Positions 42,739 through 50,771 of a DNA stretch of 56,707 nt are shown piece by piece. The notes beneath the pieces were generated by a model. That model saw only the letters and a program-made list of their open reading frames with translations. It did no database searches and was not told where the DNA came from. A program made the translations under genes and the position numbers. Numbering within the stretch: position 1 is the stretch's first letter; each line of letters starts with the position of its first letter. Location of the stretch: the NCBI GenBank assembly GCA_934747335.1, contig CAKVGS010000011.1, positions 1-56,707 of the forward strand, in the 5' to 3' direction. Source of the DNA: an uncultured Candidatus Melainabacteria bacterium (GTDB lineage Bacteria; Cyanobacteriota; Vampirovibrionia; Gastranaerophilales; Gastranaerophilaceae).

Positions 42739-44700
42739 ATGAGAAGAAGAAAAAAATATGATTTTTATATAGTTGTTTTTTTAACTTTATTTACAATAGG
42801 TTATTTTGTATATAATCACACCTCATCAGAATCCAGAGGAGTAGATAGCTATTCAGCAGCTTTAGAAGATTATAAGGCGAGTGATTACGAAAAAGCCTAT
42901 CAAGAATTCGGAAAAGTTCCATCGGGCTCAACTCTTAAATCATCAGCTTTATTCCGTCAAGCAAGATGTGCTACGAATATGGGGAAAAACGAATTAGCCA
43001 TAAAAAAATACAACAGAATCGTAAAAAACGGTTCAAAATCTTCAATTGCACCAATAAGCGAATACAATATGGCAAACTTGATGTTTGATTCTAACGACAA
43101 AGACGCAAAAAAACATTTCAAAAAAATCATAAAAAAATATCCGACAAGTGATTATGCAATCGCATCAGAATATTACCTCGGAATGATTGAAGTTTCTAAT
43201 CCGCCAAAAAGCCCAAAACGTTTGGCTAAATCTCAAGAAAAAGCAATTAATTATTTCAAAAACTATATAGAAAAAGCACCCGATGGACGCTTTGCACTAA
43301 AATCCATTGAAGAAATCATTAAACTGGATAAATCTTTGTCTAATTACGATAACTTACTTATTGCCAAAGGCTATTACGCAAACGGAGAATTCGAAAAATC
43401 TAAGAATTTTTTAAACAAAACAACTCTTGCGGAAAGTTGGTCTGATTTTGCGAAAAACGAATATAAATTAGGTAATAAGGAAAAAGGAAATTATTATACA
43501 GAACTCGGTTTAAAGCAACATGCCGGAAATACTGCACAAGAGGATGTATACGAGGTTATTGACAATTATGTAGCAGCTGCTGCTACAAGAACTGAAGGCA
43601 TTACAAAACTTGTAAACTTAGGTGTAAGCTCAACTGGTGCCGATTATATTGCATATCTTAATTGCAATGAGGTAGTGGATTCAAGTGTAAAAGAAGCCTG
43701 CTTCAGAAGCCTTTATGAAAAATATCCGAACGGGCAATTTTCGGCAGATTCTTTATACAATTTATTTATAACAAAATATATGCAGAAAAAATATCTTGAT
43801 GCGCAAAGATTAGGATTTTTGCATCTTAAGAAATTTCCTAATACAAAATCAAGCCCTGCTGTAACTTATTTTATGGGTAAAATCGCATACAAGCTTAAAC
43901 ATTATGAAAGCGCAAATAACTATTATAAACAGGTCTTGGCATCATATCCCGACTCATATTATGCATTCAGGGCGAATTACAACCTAAATAAAGATGACGG
44001 AATGTTTCCATTTTTAGAACTAAATGAAAAACCTGTTGTATTCCCTTATAAAAAATCTTTGGATAACAATTTGGTTGTAAAACTTGCATATCTAAAAGAT
44101 TATGACTTAGTAGAAGAACTATGCAAACACGATAAATTTATACAAAGCTGGATTGCATATCAAAAAGGGAATTACACATTATCCGCTTATTTGGCTAGAA
44201 ACGGGATGGAAGAATTAAATGTAAAACCTTCGTTTGAAGATTTAAGATGGCGCTTAGTTTATCCAATGCACTATTATGATATAGTTGACAAGGTTAAAGG
44301 CGACAATAATCCGATTGTTTTACAATCAATTATAAAAGAAGAAAGCCATTTTAATCCATTTGTTAAAAGCGCTGTCGGAGCTGTCGGTTTAATGCAATTG
44401 ATGCCTGCAACTTATAATGAAGTAGTTACAAAGCACAATTTGCCGACGAATTTGAATGTCGAAACCGCTAATATTACGGCAGGAAGTCTTTACTATTCAA
44501 GCCTTAAAAAAGTTTTGGGTAACAAAGATTTATACGCAATAACTGCATATAACGGCGGAATCGGTTCTGTAACAAATTGGTTCTCTAAATTGATTTACAG
44601 TGATACGGACGAATTTGTTGAACAAATTCCTTATCCTGAAACAAAAAATTATGTTAAGAAGGTGCTAAGAACGTACTGGGTTTATGGCAATATTTATTAA
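42739..44700 (+). CDS. slt: Membrane-anchored lytic transglycosylase with TPR repeats
   Basis: A 653-aa protein. It has an N-terminal signal anchor (residues ~8-24), then ~450 residues of TPR-like repeats (YKASDYEKAYQEFGKVP, ARCATNMGKNELAIKKYNRIV, GKIAYKLKHYESANNYYKQVL). The C-terminal SLT domain has catalytic E535 in IKEESHFNP, GAVGLMQLMPAT and AITAYNGG. It cleaves the MurNAc-GlcNAc bond to anhydro-muropeptides in the periplasm. The domain order is that of Slt70-type enzymes. Its stop overlaps the convergent 44697 gene by four bases. Confidence 0.93.
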   Translation: MRRRKKYDFYIVVFLTLFTIGYFVYNHTSSESRGVDSYSAALEDYKASDYEKAYQEFGKVPSGSTLKSSALFRQARCATNMGKNELAIKKYNRIVKNGSKSSIAPISEYNMANLMFDSNDKDAKKHFKKIIKKYPTSDYAIASEYYLGMIEVSNPPKSPKRLAKSQEKAINYFKNYIEKAPDGRFALKSIEEIIKLDKSLSNYDNLLIAKGYYANGEFEKSKNFLNKTTLAESWSDFAKNEYKLGNKEKGNYYTELGLKQHAGNTAQEDVYEVIDNYVAAAATRTEGITKLVNLGVSSTGADYIAYLNCNEVVDSSVKEACFRSLYEKYPNGQFSADSLYNLFITKYMQKKYLDAQRLGFLHLKKFPNTKSSPAVTYFMGKIAYKLKHYESANNYYKQVLASYPDSYYAFRANYNLNKDDGMFPFLELNEKPVVFPYKKSLDNNLVVKLAYLKDYDLVEELCKHDKFIQSWIAYQKGNYTLSAYLARNGMEELNVKPSFEDLRWRLVYPMHYYDIVDKVKGDNNPIVLQSIIKEESHFNPFVKSAVGAVGLMQLMPATYNEVVTKHNLPTNLNVETANITAGSLYYSSLKKVLGNKDLYAITAYNGGIGSVTNWFSKLIYSDTDEFVEQIPYPETKNYVKKVLRTYWVYGNIY

Positions 44701-45017
44701 TCGTGTTTTTTACCGATACCGCTTGCGAACGCAAGCAATGAGCAAACTCCCCACAAAGCACTGCAAACACCGCATACAATACCTAAAGATTGATTCCCAA
44801 TGTTAAATGCTAAAGCACTGATTGGAGCTGTTACAAGAGCTTTAAACACATCCGCAACTCCATTTTGAACTTCTTTAGCATCTTTTACATAAAATTTCTT
44901 CTTTTGAGCAGAAATAAAAGAATCTTTATTTAAAAAGTTAAAAGATTTGTTAGCAGGCTTTTTCAAAGAACCTTTAAACGTTGTCGGCGTGACATAACTT
45001 GTATAATTTACTTGCAT
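44697..45017 (-). CDS. Small membrane protein with N-terminal TFKG motif
   Basis: A 106-aa protein with MQVNYTSYVTPTTFKG at the start (F14-K15-G16), comparable to the 1409 product. A basic linker follows, then two hydrophobic segments (about 62-75 and 79-97, with Cys residues in GIVCGVCSALWGVC) and a GKKHD tail. It probably forms a membrane hairpin. AAAGGAG is well placed. No family known. It is convergent with slt, overlapping its stop by four bases. Confidence 0.72.
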   Translation of the reverse strand: MQVNYTSYVTPTTFKGSLKKPANKSFNFLNKDSFISAQKKKFYVKDAKEVQNGVADVFKALVTAPISALAFNIGNQSLGIVCGVCSALWGVCSLLAFASGIGKKHD

Positions 45018-45064
45018 TACAGCTCCTTTTTTAAACTAAAAACCCCTAAAAAAATAATTTGCTA

Positions 45065-45580
45065 TTATTTGATATTTTTTAAGAAACTAACAATTTTCCC
45101 GCCATAATTTTTTTGTTTTAAAACTTCATAACCGTCAAATTCTATTGCTTCCGAATGTTCAGCAATAATCACATCACCTTTAACTTTAGACAAAATATCT
45201 TCATAAATTCCACTCATATAAGGCGGATCAATATATACAACGTCATACGTTTCATCTAGTTTTGCAACAAGCTTTGTGCTATCACCTATTGTTAAATCAG
45301 GTTTTATACCAACTGTTTGATAATTTTTTTTAAGAATTTGCGCGACTTTAGGATTTTTTTCAAAAACTTTAACCCTATCAAATCCTCTTGATAAAGCTTC
45401 TAAACCCATAATCCCGGAACCGCCGAAAACATCCAAAAAAGTTTTACCCTCAAAATCACCAATTATTGAGTACAAGGTATTAAACACGCCCATTCTGACT
45501 TTTGAAAGAGTCGGTCGTGTAATTTTTTCATCGGGAGAGTCAATTTTTCGTCCTTTATAAATTCCGGCAGTAATAATCAT
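45065..45580 (-). CDS. rsmD: 16S rRNA (guanine966-N2)-methyltransferase RsmD
   Basis: A 171-aa Rossmann methyltransferase: ITRPTLSKVRMGVFN, SAM-binding LDVFGGSGIMGLEALSRG and catalytic DPPY, all in RsmD order. It methylates G966 of 16S rRNA. I use ATG 45580, which shares one base with the bioD stop (TAATG). A TTG three codons upstream is the alternative. Last gene of the pnp-rqcP-yjbQ-bioD-rsmD operon. Confidence 0.92.
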   Translation of the reverse strand: MIITAGIYKGRKIDSPDEKITRPTLSKVRMGVFNTLYSIIGDFEGKTFLDVFGGSGIMGLEALSRGFDRVKVFEKNPKVAQILKKNYQTVGIKPDLTIGDSTKLVAKLDETYDVVYIDPPYMSGIYEDILSKVKGDVIIAEHSEAIEFDGYEVLKQKNYGGKIVSFLKNIK

Positions 45581-46296
45581 TAGTTGCAATCCAATTTTTC
45601 GATTTTTACATTAAAAATACTTTCAATATCAACACCGTTCAAAATACTTGTAATCAAATCTTCCGGCGCAAGTTTACCTTCTACGTGTGAAATAAGCCCC
45701 AATATTTTAACACTTGTATATTCTTCAATAACTCGCGGAATAGCCGTTAAAAGAGTTTTTGAACAATCATTTTTGATGTTATTTAAAATAACACCTCTTA
45801 TTTCAACCCCCTTTTCTTGCGCGGTATAGATTGACAGCAAAGTATCATTAATTGAATCTTCTCTTGGAGTCACCACAAAAAGAACAGGCAATTGGAGTCT
45901 TTTAACCATATCAACGGTTTGCACGGAAGGTGCGAGCGGACTTAGTAAACCACAATCACCATCAAGAATTGTGCAATCAGAAACTGCTGAAATTCTTTGG
46001 AATTCGCTATTAATAAGTTCAACGTCAATTGGCTCATTTTCTTGTTCTGATGCTATTAATGGCTCATATTCAGATTTAAATAAATATGAAAAATGAGTAT
46101 CAATATACGGATCAACAGTTTTTACATAAGTTAAGTCTGGTGATTGCATAAAACCGTTAATTTCAATCCCTGCAGTTTGTATCGGTTTATAAACGCAAGT
46201 CGAATAACCAAGACTCTGCATTGTAGCAGCAAGTCCTGCCGTTAAAAAAGTCTTACCTTCTTTTCTATTTGCCGATGTAACGTAAAGATTTAGCAT
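45580..46296 (-). CDS. bioD: Dethiobiotin synthetase-like P-loop protein
   Basis: A 238-aa protein with a BioD/MinD-type P-loop (TSANRKEGKTFLTAG), KPIQTAG, EPLIASEQ and LDGDCGLLSPLAP, the BioD order. BioD closes the ureido ring of dethiobiotin with ATP and CO2. The P-loop differs from the usual GTDTxVGKT, and no other bio gene is present, so a related ligase or the N-terminal P-loop domain of phosphotransacetylases is possible. It overlaps yjbQ by seven bases. Confidence 0.75.
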   Translation of the reverse strand: MLNLYVTSANRKEGKTFLTAGLAATMQSLGYSTCVYKPIQTAGIEINGFMQSPDLTYVKTVDPYIDTHFSYLFKSEYEPLIASEQENEPIDVELINSEFQRISAVSDCTILDGDCGLLSPLAPSVQTVDMVKRLQLPVLFVVTPREDSINDTLLSIYTAQEKGVEIRGVILNNIKNDCSKTLLTAIPRVIEEYTSVKILGLISHVEGKLAPEDLITSILNGVDIESIFNVKIEKLDCN

Positions 46297-46706
46297 AAAA
46301 TCTGTACCGTAATATTCCTTGAACGTTGTTTGTTATCGAAATCCAAAAGCACAACTTGTTGCCAAGTGCCTAAATTCAAAAGTCCGTCTTTTAACGCTAT
46401 ATTTACGGAGCTTCCTACAAGTGCTGCTCTTACGTGCGCATAACCGTTTCCATCATGCCAAATTTCATCGTGATGATATTCCATGCCGGTTGGTGCAATT
46501 CTCTCTAAAGCTTCTTTTAAATCTTGAACAAGCCCTTTTTCGTATTCAATTGTTGTAATTGCAGATGTACTGCCTTGAACAGACACACAAACCAATGCGT
46601 CTTTTAATTCATGTTGATAAACACAATTTTGAACATGTTTTGTGATATCTATAATATCATTATTTCCGTTTGTGTTTATAACAAAATGTTCGTTAATAAT
46701 TGTCAT
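46290..46706 (-). CDS. yjbQ: YjbQ family (UPF0047) protein
   Basis: A 138-aa protein with the family core VQGSTSAITTIEYEKGLVQDL, EYHHDEIWHDGNGYAHVRAALVGSS and LGTWQQVVLLDFDNKQRSR. The conserved His and Asp positions of UPF0047 are visible. Some members have thiamine-phosphate synthase activity in vitro; the physiological role is open. AGAGG precedes the ATG. Ten bases separate it from rqcP. Confidence 0.9.
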   Translation of the reverse strand: MTIINEHFVINTNGNNDIIDITKHVQNCVYQHELKDALVCVSVQGSTSAITTIEYEKGLVQDLKEALERIAPTGMEYHHDEIWHDGNGYAHVRAALVGSSVNIALKDGLLNLGTWQQVVLLDFDNKQRSRNITVQILC

Positions 46707-46716
46707 TTTAGACCTC

Positions 46717-46962
46717 TTATTCTATTACTTTATACAAAGTTGATGATTCTTGAATACTAACATTGCCGTTTGGAATTACAAGAACTTCAACTTTTTCTGT
46801 TTTGGATGCATATTCAATTTCTATAATATCGCCGACTTTAAGTTGCTTGGCAGGTTTTGCACTATTACCGTTAACCAACACTCGCCCCATTTCAGAAACA
46901 GTGTTTGCTACCGTGCGCCTTTTTATTAATCTTGAAACTTTTAAAAATTTATCTAATCTCAT
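46717..46962 (-). CDS. rqcP: S4-domain RNA-binding protein RqcP/YabO-like
   Basis: An 81-aa stand-alone S4 domain: MRLDKFLKVSRLIKRRTVANT, VLVNGNSAKPAKQLKVGD. It matches RqcP/HslR-type proteins, which stabilise peptidyl-tRNA on stalled 50S subunits during C-terminal tailing. Its ATG overlaps the pnp stop (four-base ATGA overlap). Confidence 0.88.
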   Translation of the reverse strand: MRLDKFLKVSRLIKRRTVANTVSEMGRVLVNGNSAKPAKQLKVGDIIEIEYASKTEKVEVLVIPNGNVSIQESSTLYKVIE

Positions 46963-47765
46963 ATTTCTCTAATAATTTCTTTAACTAAAGTTTTGAATTT
47001 ATCTTTTGCTATACCTGCAGCTTGAATTACATCTGCATGAGATAGCCCAACCGTGCTAACTCCCGCAGCTGAATTACAAATACAACTTAAACCGATAACC
47101 TTCATTCCTGCCCAAGAAGCTACAATTGCTTCAGGGACGGTTGACATACCGACAGCGTCAGCACCAATAGTTCTTGCCATTCTAACTTCAGCAGGTGTTT
47201 CGTAAGAAGGACCAGTAAGTGCCATATAAACGCCTTCTTCAAGTCTTATGCCAAGTTTTTTTGCAATTTCTTTTGCTAACTTGATATATTCAGGAGTATA
47301 AACCGCACTCATATCAGGAAAGCGTTCGCCCATTGCATTGTCATTTGGTCCAATAAGCGGATTTACTCCCATAAAATTGATATGATCAGTAATAATCATC
47401 AAATCAGAAGGTTTGAATTCAGGATTAACACCACCTGCTGCGTTTGTTACAACAAGAGTTTCAACCCCAAGTTTTTTCATAACTTTTACAGGAAAAACTA
47501 CTTTTTGAATAGGATGACCTTCATAAAAATGAAATCTGCCTTGCATCATAACAACTTTTTTACCGTTAATTTCTGCAAAAACCAATTGGCTTTTATGCCC
47601 TGAAACCGTAGATGATTCAAAACCAGGAATTTCAGAATAAGGAATCGCTTTTAAGCAAAACTCGTCTGCCAAATCACCAAGACCTGATCCTAAAATAATA
47701 CCGATTTGTGGCTTAAAATCGCCAATTTTTTCTTTAATAAACTCAACTGCACTATTTAACATCAC
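46959..47765 (-). CDS. Purine-nucleoside phosphorylase (PNP/MTAP family)
   Basis: A 268-aa trimeric-type phosphorylase: IILGSGLGDLAD, MQGRFHFYEGHP, VTNAAGGVNPEFKPSDLMIITDHINFMG, GPSYETPAEVRM, GADAVGMSTVPE and SHADVIQA. It cleaves purine nucleosides with phosphate in salvage. The Asn/Asp specificity residue was not resolved by eye. GGGAG precedes the ATG. It leads a five-gene, tightly overlapping operon. Confidence 0.93.
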   Translation of the reverse strand: MMLNSAVEFIKEKIGDFKPQIGIILGSGLGDLADEFCLKAIPYSEIPGFESSTVSGHKSQLVFAEINGKKVVMMQGRFHFYEGHPIQKVVFPVKVMKKLGVETLVVTNAAGGVNPEFKPSDLMIITDHINFMGVNPLIGPNDNAMGERFPDMSAVYTPEYIKLAKEIAKKLGIRLEEGVYMALTGPSYETPAEVRMARTIGADAVGMSTVPEAIVASWAGMKVIGLSCICNSAAGVSTVGLSHADVIQAAGIAKDKFKTLVKEIIREI

Positions 47766-47862
47766 ACTAAATCTCCCGTTTGTTATCTTATAACAAACAT
47801 AGAACGGCTTGGAGAGGTTAAGAGATAATGTTTACAAAACTTATAATTGCAAAATTAATATA

Positions 47863-47892
47863 AAAAAATCCGCTCTTCTGAGCGGATTTTTT
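47863..47892 (-). terminator. Rho-independent terminator of rpsO
   Basis: AAAAAATCCGCTC-TTCT-GAGCGGATTTTTT (13-bp stem) lies directly against the rpsO stop codon (47894). Confidence 0.9.
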
Positions 47893-47893
47893 A

Positions 47894-48157
47894 TTAACCT
47901 CTGATTCCTAATTCTTTGATTAGGCTTCTGTAACCTTCAAGGTTTCTGTCTTTCAAGAATGAAAGAAGTCTTTTTCTTTTACCAACCATCATCAAAAGAC
48001 CGCGTTTTGTAGCGAAATCTTTTTTGTTTGATTTCATGTGTTCAGTAAGTTCAGAAATCTTTTTAGTTAACATAGCGATTTGTACTTCTGCAGAACCTGT
48101 ATCTTTTGCATTAGCACCGAATTTTTCAATAATTTCTTGTTTGTTTTTTAAGTTCAT
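47894..48157 (-). CDS. rpsO: 30S ribosomal protein S15
   Basis: An 87-aa S15 (usual 88-89): FGANAKDTGSAEVQIAMLTKKISELTEHMKSNKKDFATKRGLLMMVGKRKRLLSFL. It binds the central domain of 16S rRNA. The start is ATG 48157 with AAGGA upstream; the frame is open to 48199, but those codons lie in the leader. It is monocistronic with its own terminator. Confidence 0.96.
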   Translation of the reverse strand: MNLKNKQEIIEKFGANAKDTGSAEVQIAMLTKKISELTEHMKSNKKDFATKRGLLMMVGKRKRLLSFLKDRNLEGYRSLIKELGIRG

Positions 48158-48271
48158 TATTGTTTTCCTTTTAAGTTGTGGCCTTTGGAAATTTGTCATC
48201 GACTACAAATCCCGCCGAACCGTGTGAGTGACATATTGGCGTAAGCACTCTACAAAGCTAAATATATTATA
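48158..48271 (-). promoter_or_regulatory. rpsO leader with possible autoregulatory hairpin
   Basis: TATAAT (48271-48266) on the minus strand predicts a leader of about 100 bases before the rpsO ATG. No good -35 is seen. The leader contains GGGATTTGT...ACAAATTTCC (7-9 bp hairpin, about 48190-48215) close to the ribosome site. S15 feedback on its own leader is known in other bacteria with unrelated structures; here it is inference. Confidence 0.35.
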
Positions 48272-48309
48272 GAAACGCAAAAAAATCAAGTTTCGTGCTT
48301 CACAAAAGT

Positions 48310-49017
48310 TTATCTATCGGAAGAAAAATCTCTCTGCAACACATTATTAATTCTTCTTGTTGCTTTATCTATATCACCTGTTTTGTAATACAATCTTGCC
48401 AATAGCATCTCTCTTGATGAAGACGGTGACATATTGTAAGCTTTTTGAGCAAAAGAAAGTGCTGTACCGTAGCGTTTTACAATCGCATAAATAGTTGCAA
48501 TTTCTTCATAACTACGCGCAACAGTTGCGGTATCATTTGTTATTGTAGGAATTTTTTGGTATTCTTCTAAAGCTTTTACAAATTGTCTGTCTTTTCTATA
48601 TTTTTGAGCCGTAATAAATACTTTTTCAGCTTTTTCTTCAGGTGTTAATTCAACTGGTTTTGCTTCAGAATTAGCTTCTACTGCATCCTTAGGCAAATCC
48701 GTTATATTTTCTAACGGCTCTACAACTTTTTCTTCTTTCAAAGGCTCTGTTTTTGGTTTTTCTACAAAATCAGGAGTCAAATTTATATCAAGCGTTTTCT
48801 TTTCAACATTTTCTGCATTTTCGTTTTCTGATGCAGTTTCCTCAGAATCAGGAGCCGGCTTGTTGATATTCTCTATATTGTTACGACTGATTACTGCATC
48901 TTTATCAGTTACGGGAATATATTCAAACGCTTTAATAATAACAACCAAAAACACTACGCATATTAAAAGTAGCATTACTAAAAACTTTTTAGAATTTGAT
49001 TCAATATATTTATTCAT
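48310..49017 (-). CDS. Signal-anchored TPR protein
   Basis: A 235-aa protein. It has an N-terminal membrane helix (about 12-32, FLVMLLLICVVFLVVIIKAF), then a ~100-residue acidic Glu/Pro/Lys-rich linker. Three TPR-like repeats follow (FVKALEEYQKIP, YEEIATIYAIVKRYGTALSFAQKAYNMSP, LLARLYYKTGDIDKATRRINNVL). It is predicted to face the periplasm and bind unknown partners. AGGAG precedes the ATG; it starts three bases after the DUF2400 stop. Confidence 0.8.
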   Translation of the reverse strand: MNKYIESNSKKFLVMLLLICVVFLVVIIKAFEYIPVTDKDAVISRNNIENINKPAPDSEETASENENAENVEKKTLDINLTPDFVEKPKTEPLKEEKVVEPLENITDLPKDAVEANSEAKPVELTPEEKAEKVFITAQKYRKDRQFVKALEEYQKIPTITNDTATVARSYEEIATIYAIVKRYGTALSFAQKAYNMSPSSSREMLLARLYYKTGDIDKATRRINNVLQRDFSSDR

Positions 49018-49020
49018 CAG

Positions 49021-49788
49021 CTACACTCCTAATTTTGTACTATTTAATTCTACACCAAAAGCAAACATTGCAAAATCATATTTTACGGGATCATCAGGAG
49101 AAAAATCTTTTAACTTATTTGTTAGCTCTATTACCGCTTTAAAGTCATTACTTTTTCTGTTTAATAACCCCATACTTCTTGAAACTCTTGCAACATGAAC
49201 ATCGAGAGGGATTAGCAAATCCTTTGGTTGCATAAAACTCCATATTCCTAAATCTACCGCAGATTTTCTAATCATCCATCTTAAAAACATATTAATACGT
49301 TTCATTGCCCCACCATTAGTCGGATTTGGCAACATGTGATAAAACCCTCGTCCTACATTTTTTGGTGCGCGAGAATAAAAATAATCTACAACGACTTGAA
49401 AGAAATTTAAATAATCAACAGCATTTTCCCATCCATACTTAAACAATTCTTCTAATCCGCAGCTTTCGTCATACAATCCATGCAATATATCAAAAATAGG
49501 AATTATATCATAATCTTTTGAGAATCTGTATTCTAAACCCTTCAAGTTTTCAAAATCACCATTTTTAATATAATTAGCAATATCATTATCAGCTCGATTA
49601 AATAAATCATTTAATTTTGCAATGAACATTTTTCTGTTACCATAAGCAAACAGCGATGCAATAAAACCCGCCAATTCAACATCTTGTTTATCCCTAAACC
49701 TATGCGGAAATTGGATAGGATCATTTTTTATAAAATCCTTCGTTTCGTATTTTTCAACCAAACAATCTAATTCATCTTTTCTTATCAT
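49021..49788 (-). CDS. DUF2400 / TIGR02757 family protein
   Basis: A 255-aa protein recognised by FPHRFRDKQDVELAGFIASLFAYGNRKMF, GRGFYHMLPNPTNGGAMKRINMFLRWMIRK and PLDVHVARVSRSMGLL. This is the TIGR02757 pattern, and PLDVHVARV resembles the helix-hairpin-helix glycosylase fold, so a DNA-related role is possible but unproven. ATG 49788 begins one base after the cysK stop (TAATATG); the frame is open to 49839. Confidence 0.85.
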   Translation of the reverse strand: MIRKDELDCLVEKYETKDFIKNDPIQFPHRFRDKQDVELAGFIASLFAYGNRKMFIAKLNDLFNRADNDIANYIKNGDFENLKGLEYRFSKDYDIIPIFDILHGLYDESCGLEELFKYGWENAVDYLNFFQVVVDYFYSRAPKNVGRGFYHMLPNPTNGGAMKRINMFLRWMIRKSAVDLGIWSFMQPKDLLIPLDVHVARVSRSMGLLNRKSNDFKAVIELTNKLKDFSPDDPVKYDFAMFAFGVELNSTKLGV

Positions 49789-49789
49789 A

Positions 49790-50656
49790 TTACCAAACAG
49801 ATAAATACCTTTCTCCGCTATCAGGAGTGATTGCAACAACCAATCTATCAGGATATTTTTCAGCTAAAACTTTAGCTGCACAAACATTTGCGCCGGCTGA
49901 AATTCCACAGAATACACCATGTTTATGTGCAAGTTCAATTGCTTGCGCTTTTGCATCTTCACCTTTTACCGTTAAAACCCCGTCCAAATTATTATCTTTG
50001 CAAATTTCAGGAATAAAGTTTGCGCCTATTCCTTGAATTGTATGAGGGCCTGCATGACCTTCCGTAAACAAAGGACTTTCAGCGGGTTCTACACCGTAAA
50101 CGATAGCTTCCGGGAAATATTTTTTTATGCCTGTCGCCGTTCCGCCCGTTCCAATACCTGCAACCACAACAACTTCACGACCTTCAACGGCATCTTTAAT
50201 CTCTTGTGCTGTCTTTTCGTGCGCCTTTGGATTATCAGGGTTTGCAAACTGCATAGGAATAAAACTGTTAGGATAAGTTTCTTTCAATTCTTGAGCTTTA
50301 TCAACAGCACCCTGCATGCCTTTTTCTTTAGGTGTCAAAACGAGTTCGGCACCGTAAGCCGCAATATTTTTTCTGCGTTCTACGGACATGCTTTCAGGCA
50401 TGCAAATTATAAGCCTCAAACCTAAAACCGCGCAACACATAGCAAGCCCTATTCCTGTATTTCCGCTTGTAGGCTCAATTATAACGGTATCTTTATTAAT
50501 TTCGCCTCTGTCCATCGCACCTTTTAGCATAGAATAAGAGGCTCTATCTTTAACAGAACTTGAAGGGTTAAAGTATTCGAGTTTTAAACAAATGTTGTCA
50601 TTATATTTTACAAGCGGTGTATTGCCGATTAATTCTAAAACGTTATTGTATATCAT
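49790..50656 (-). CDS. cysK: Cysteine synthase (O-acetylserine sulfhydrylase family)
   Basis: A 288-aa fold-type II PLP enzyme. SSSVKDRAS carries the PLP lysine (K36), EPTSGNTGIGLA the substrate loop, GIGTGGTATG the phosphate-binding loop and ITPDSGERYLS the C-terminal block. It makes Cys from O-acetylserine and sulfide. It is slightly shorter than the usual ~310 residues, ending right after ERYLSVW. AAGGGG precedes the ATG. No cysE is adjacent. Confidence 0.93.
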   Translation of the reverse strand: MIYNNVLELIGNTPLVKYNDNICLKLEYFNPSSSVKDRASYSMLKGAMDRGEINKDTVIIEPTSGNTGIGLAMCCAVLGLRLIICMPESMSVERRKNIAAYGAELVLTPKEKGMQGAVDKAQELKETYPNSFIPMQFANPDNPKAHEKTAQEIKDAVEGREVVVVAGIGTGGTATGIKKYFPEAIVYGVEPAESPLFTEGHAGPHTIQGIGANFIPEICKDNNLDGVLTVKGEDAKAQAIELAHKHGVFCGISAGANVCAAKVLAEKYPDRLVVAITPDSGERYLSVW

Positions 50657-50684
50657 TTCAACCCCTTCTTTCTTGTCAGTTGTT

Positions 50685-50707
50685 GTTGGGCTGAAAGCCC
50701 AACCTAC
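50685..50707 (-). repeat. REP-like element: GTAG plus hairpin
   Basis: Minus-strand GTAG, then GTTGGGC-TTTCA-GCCCAAC, identical to 17646-17668. It lies in the tyrS-cysK gap, 10 bp from a second REP-like element. Confidence 0.8.
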
Positions 50708-50716
50708 TTTCTTATT

Positions 50717-50751
50717 GTCGGTGGGAACCGCTTACGCTTTTCCCACCCTAC
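50717..50751 (-). repeat. REP-like element: GTAG plus hairpin
   Basis: Minus-strand GTAG, then GGTGGGAA, a 12-base loop and TTCCCACC (8-bp stem). It forms a side-by-side pair with 50685-50707. Confidence 0.78.
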
Positions 50752-50771
50752 GTTTGCAAATCTCGCGCAAA

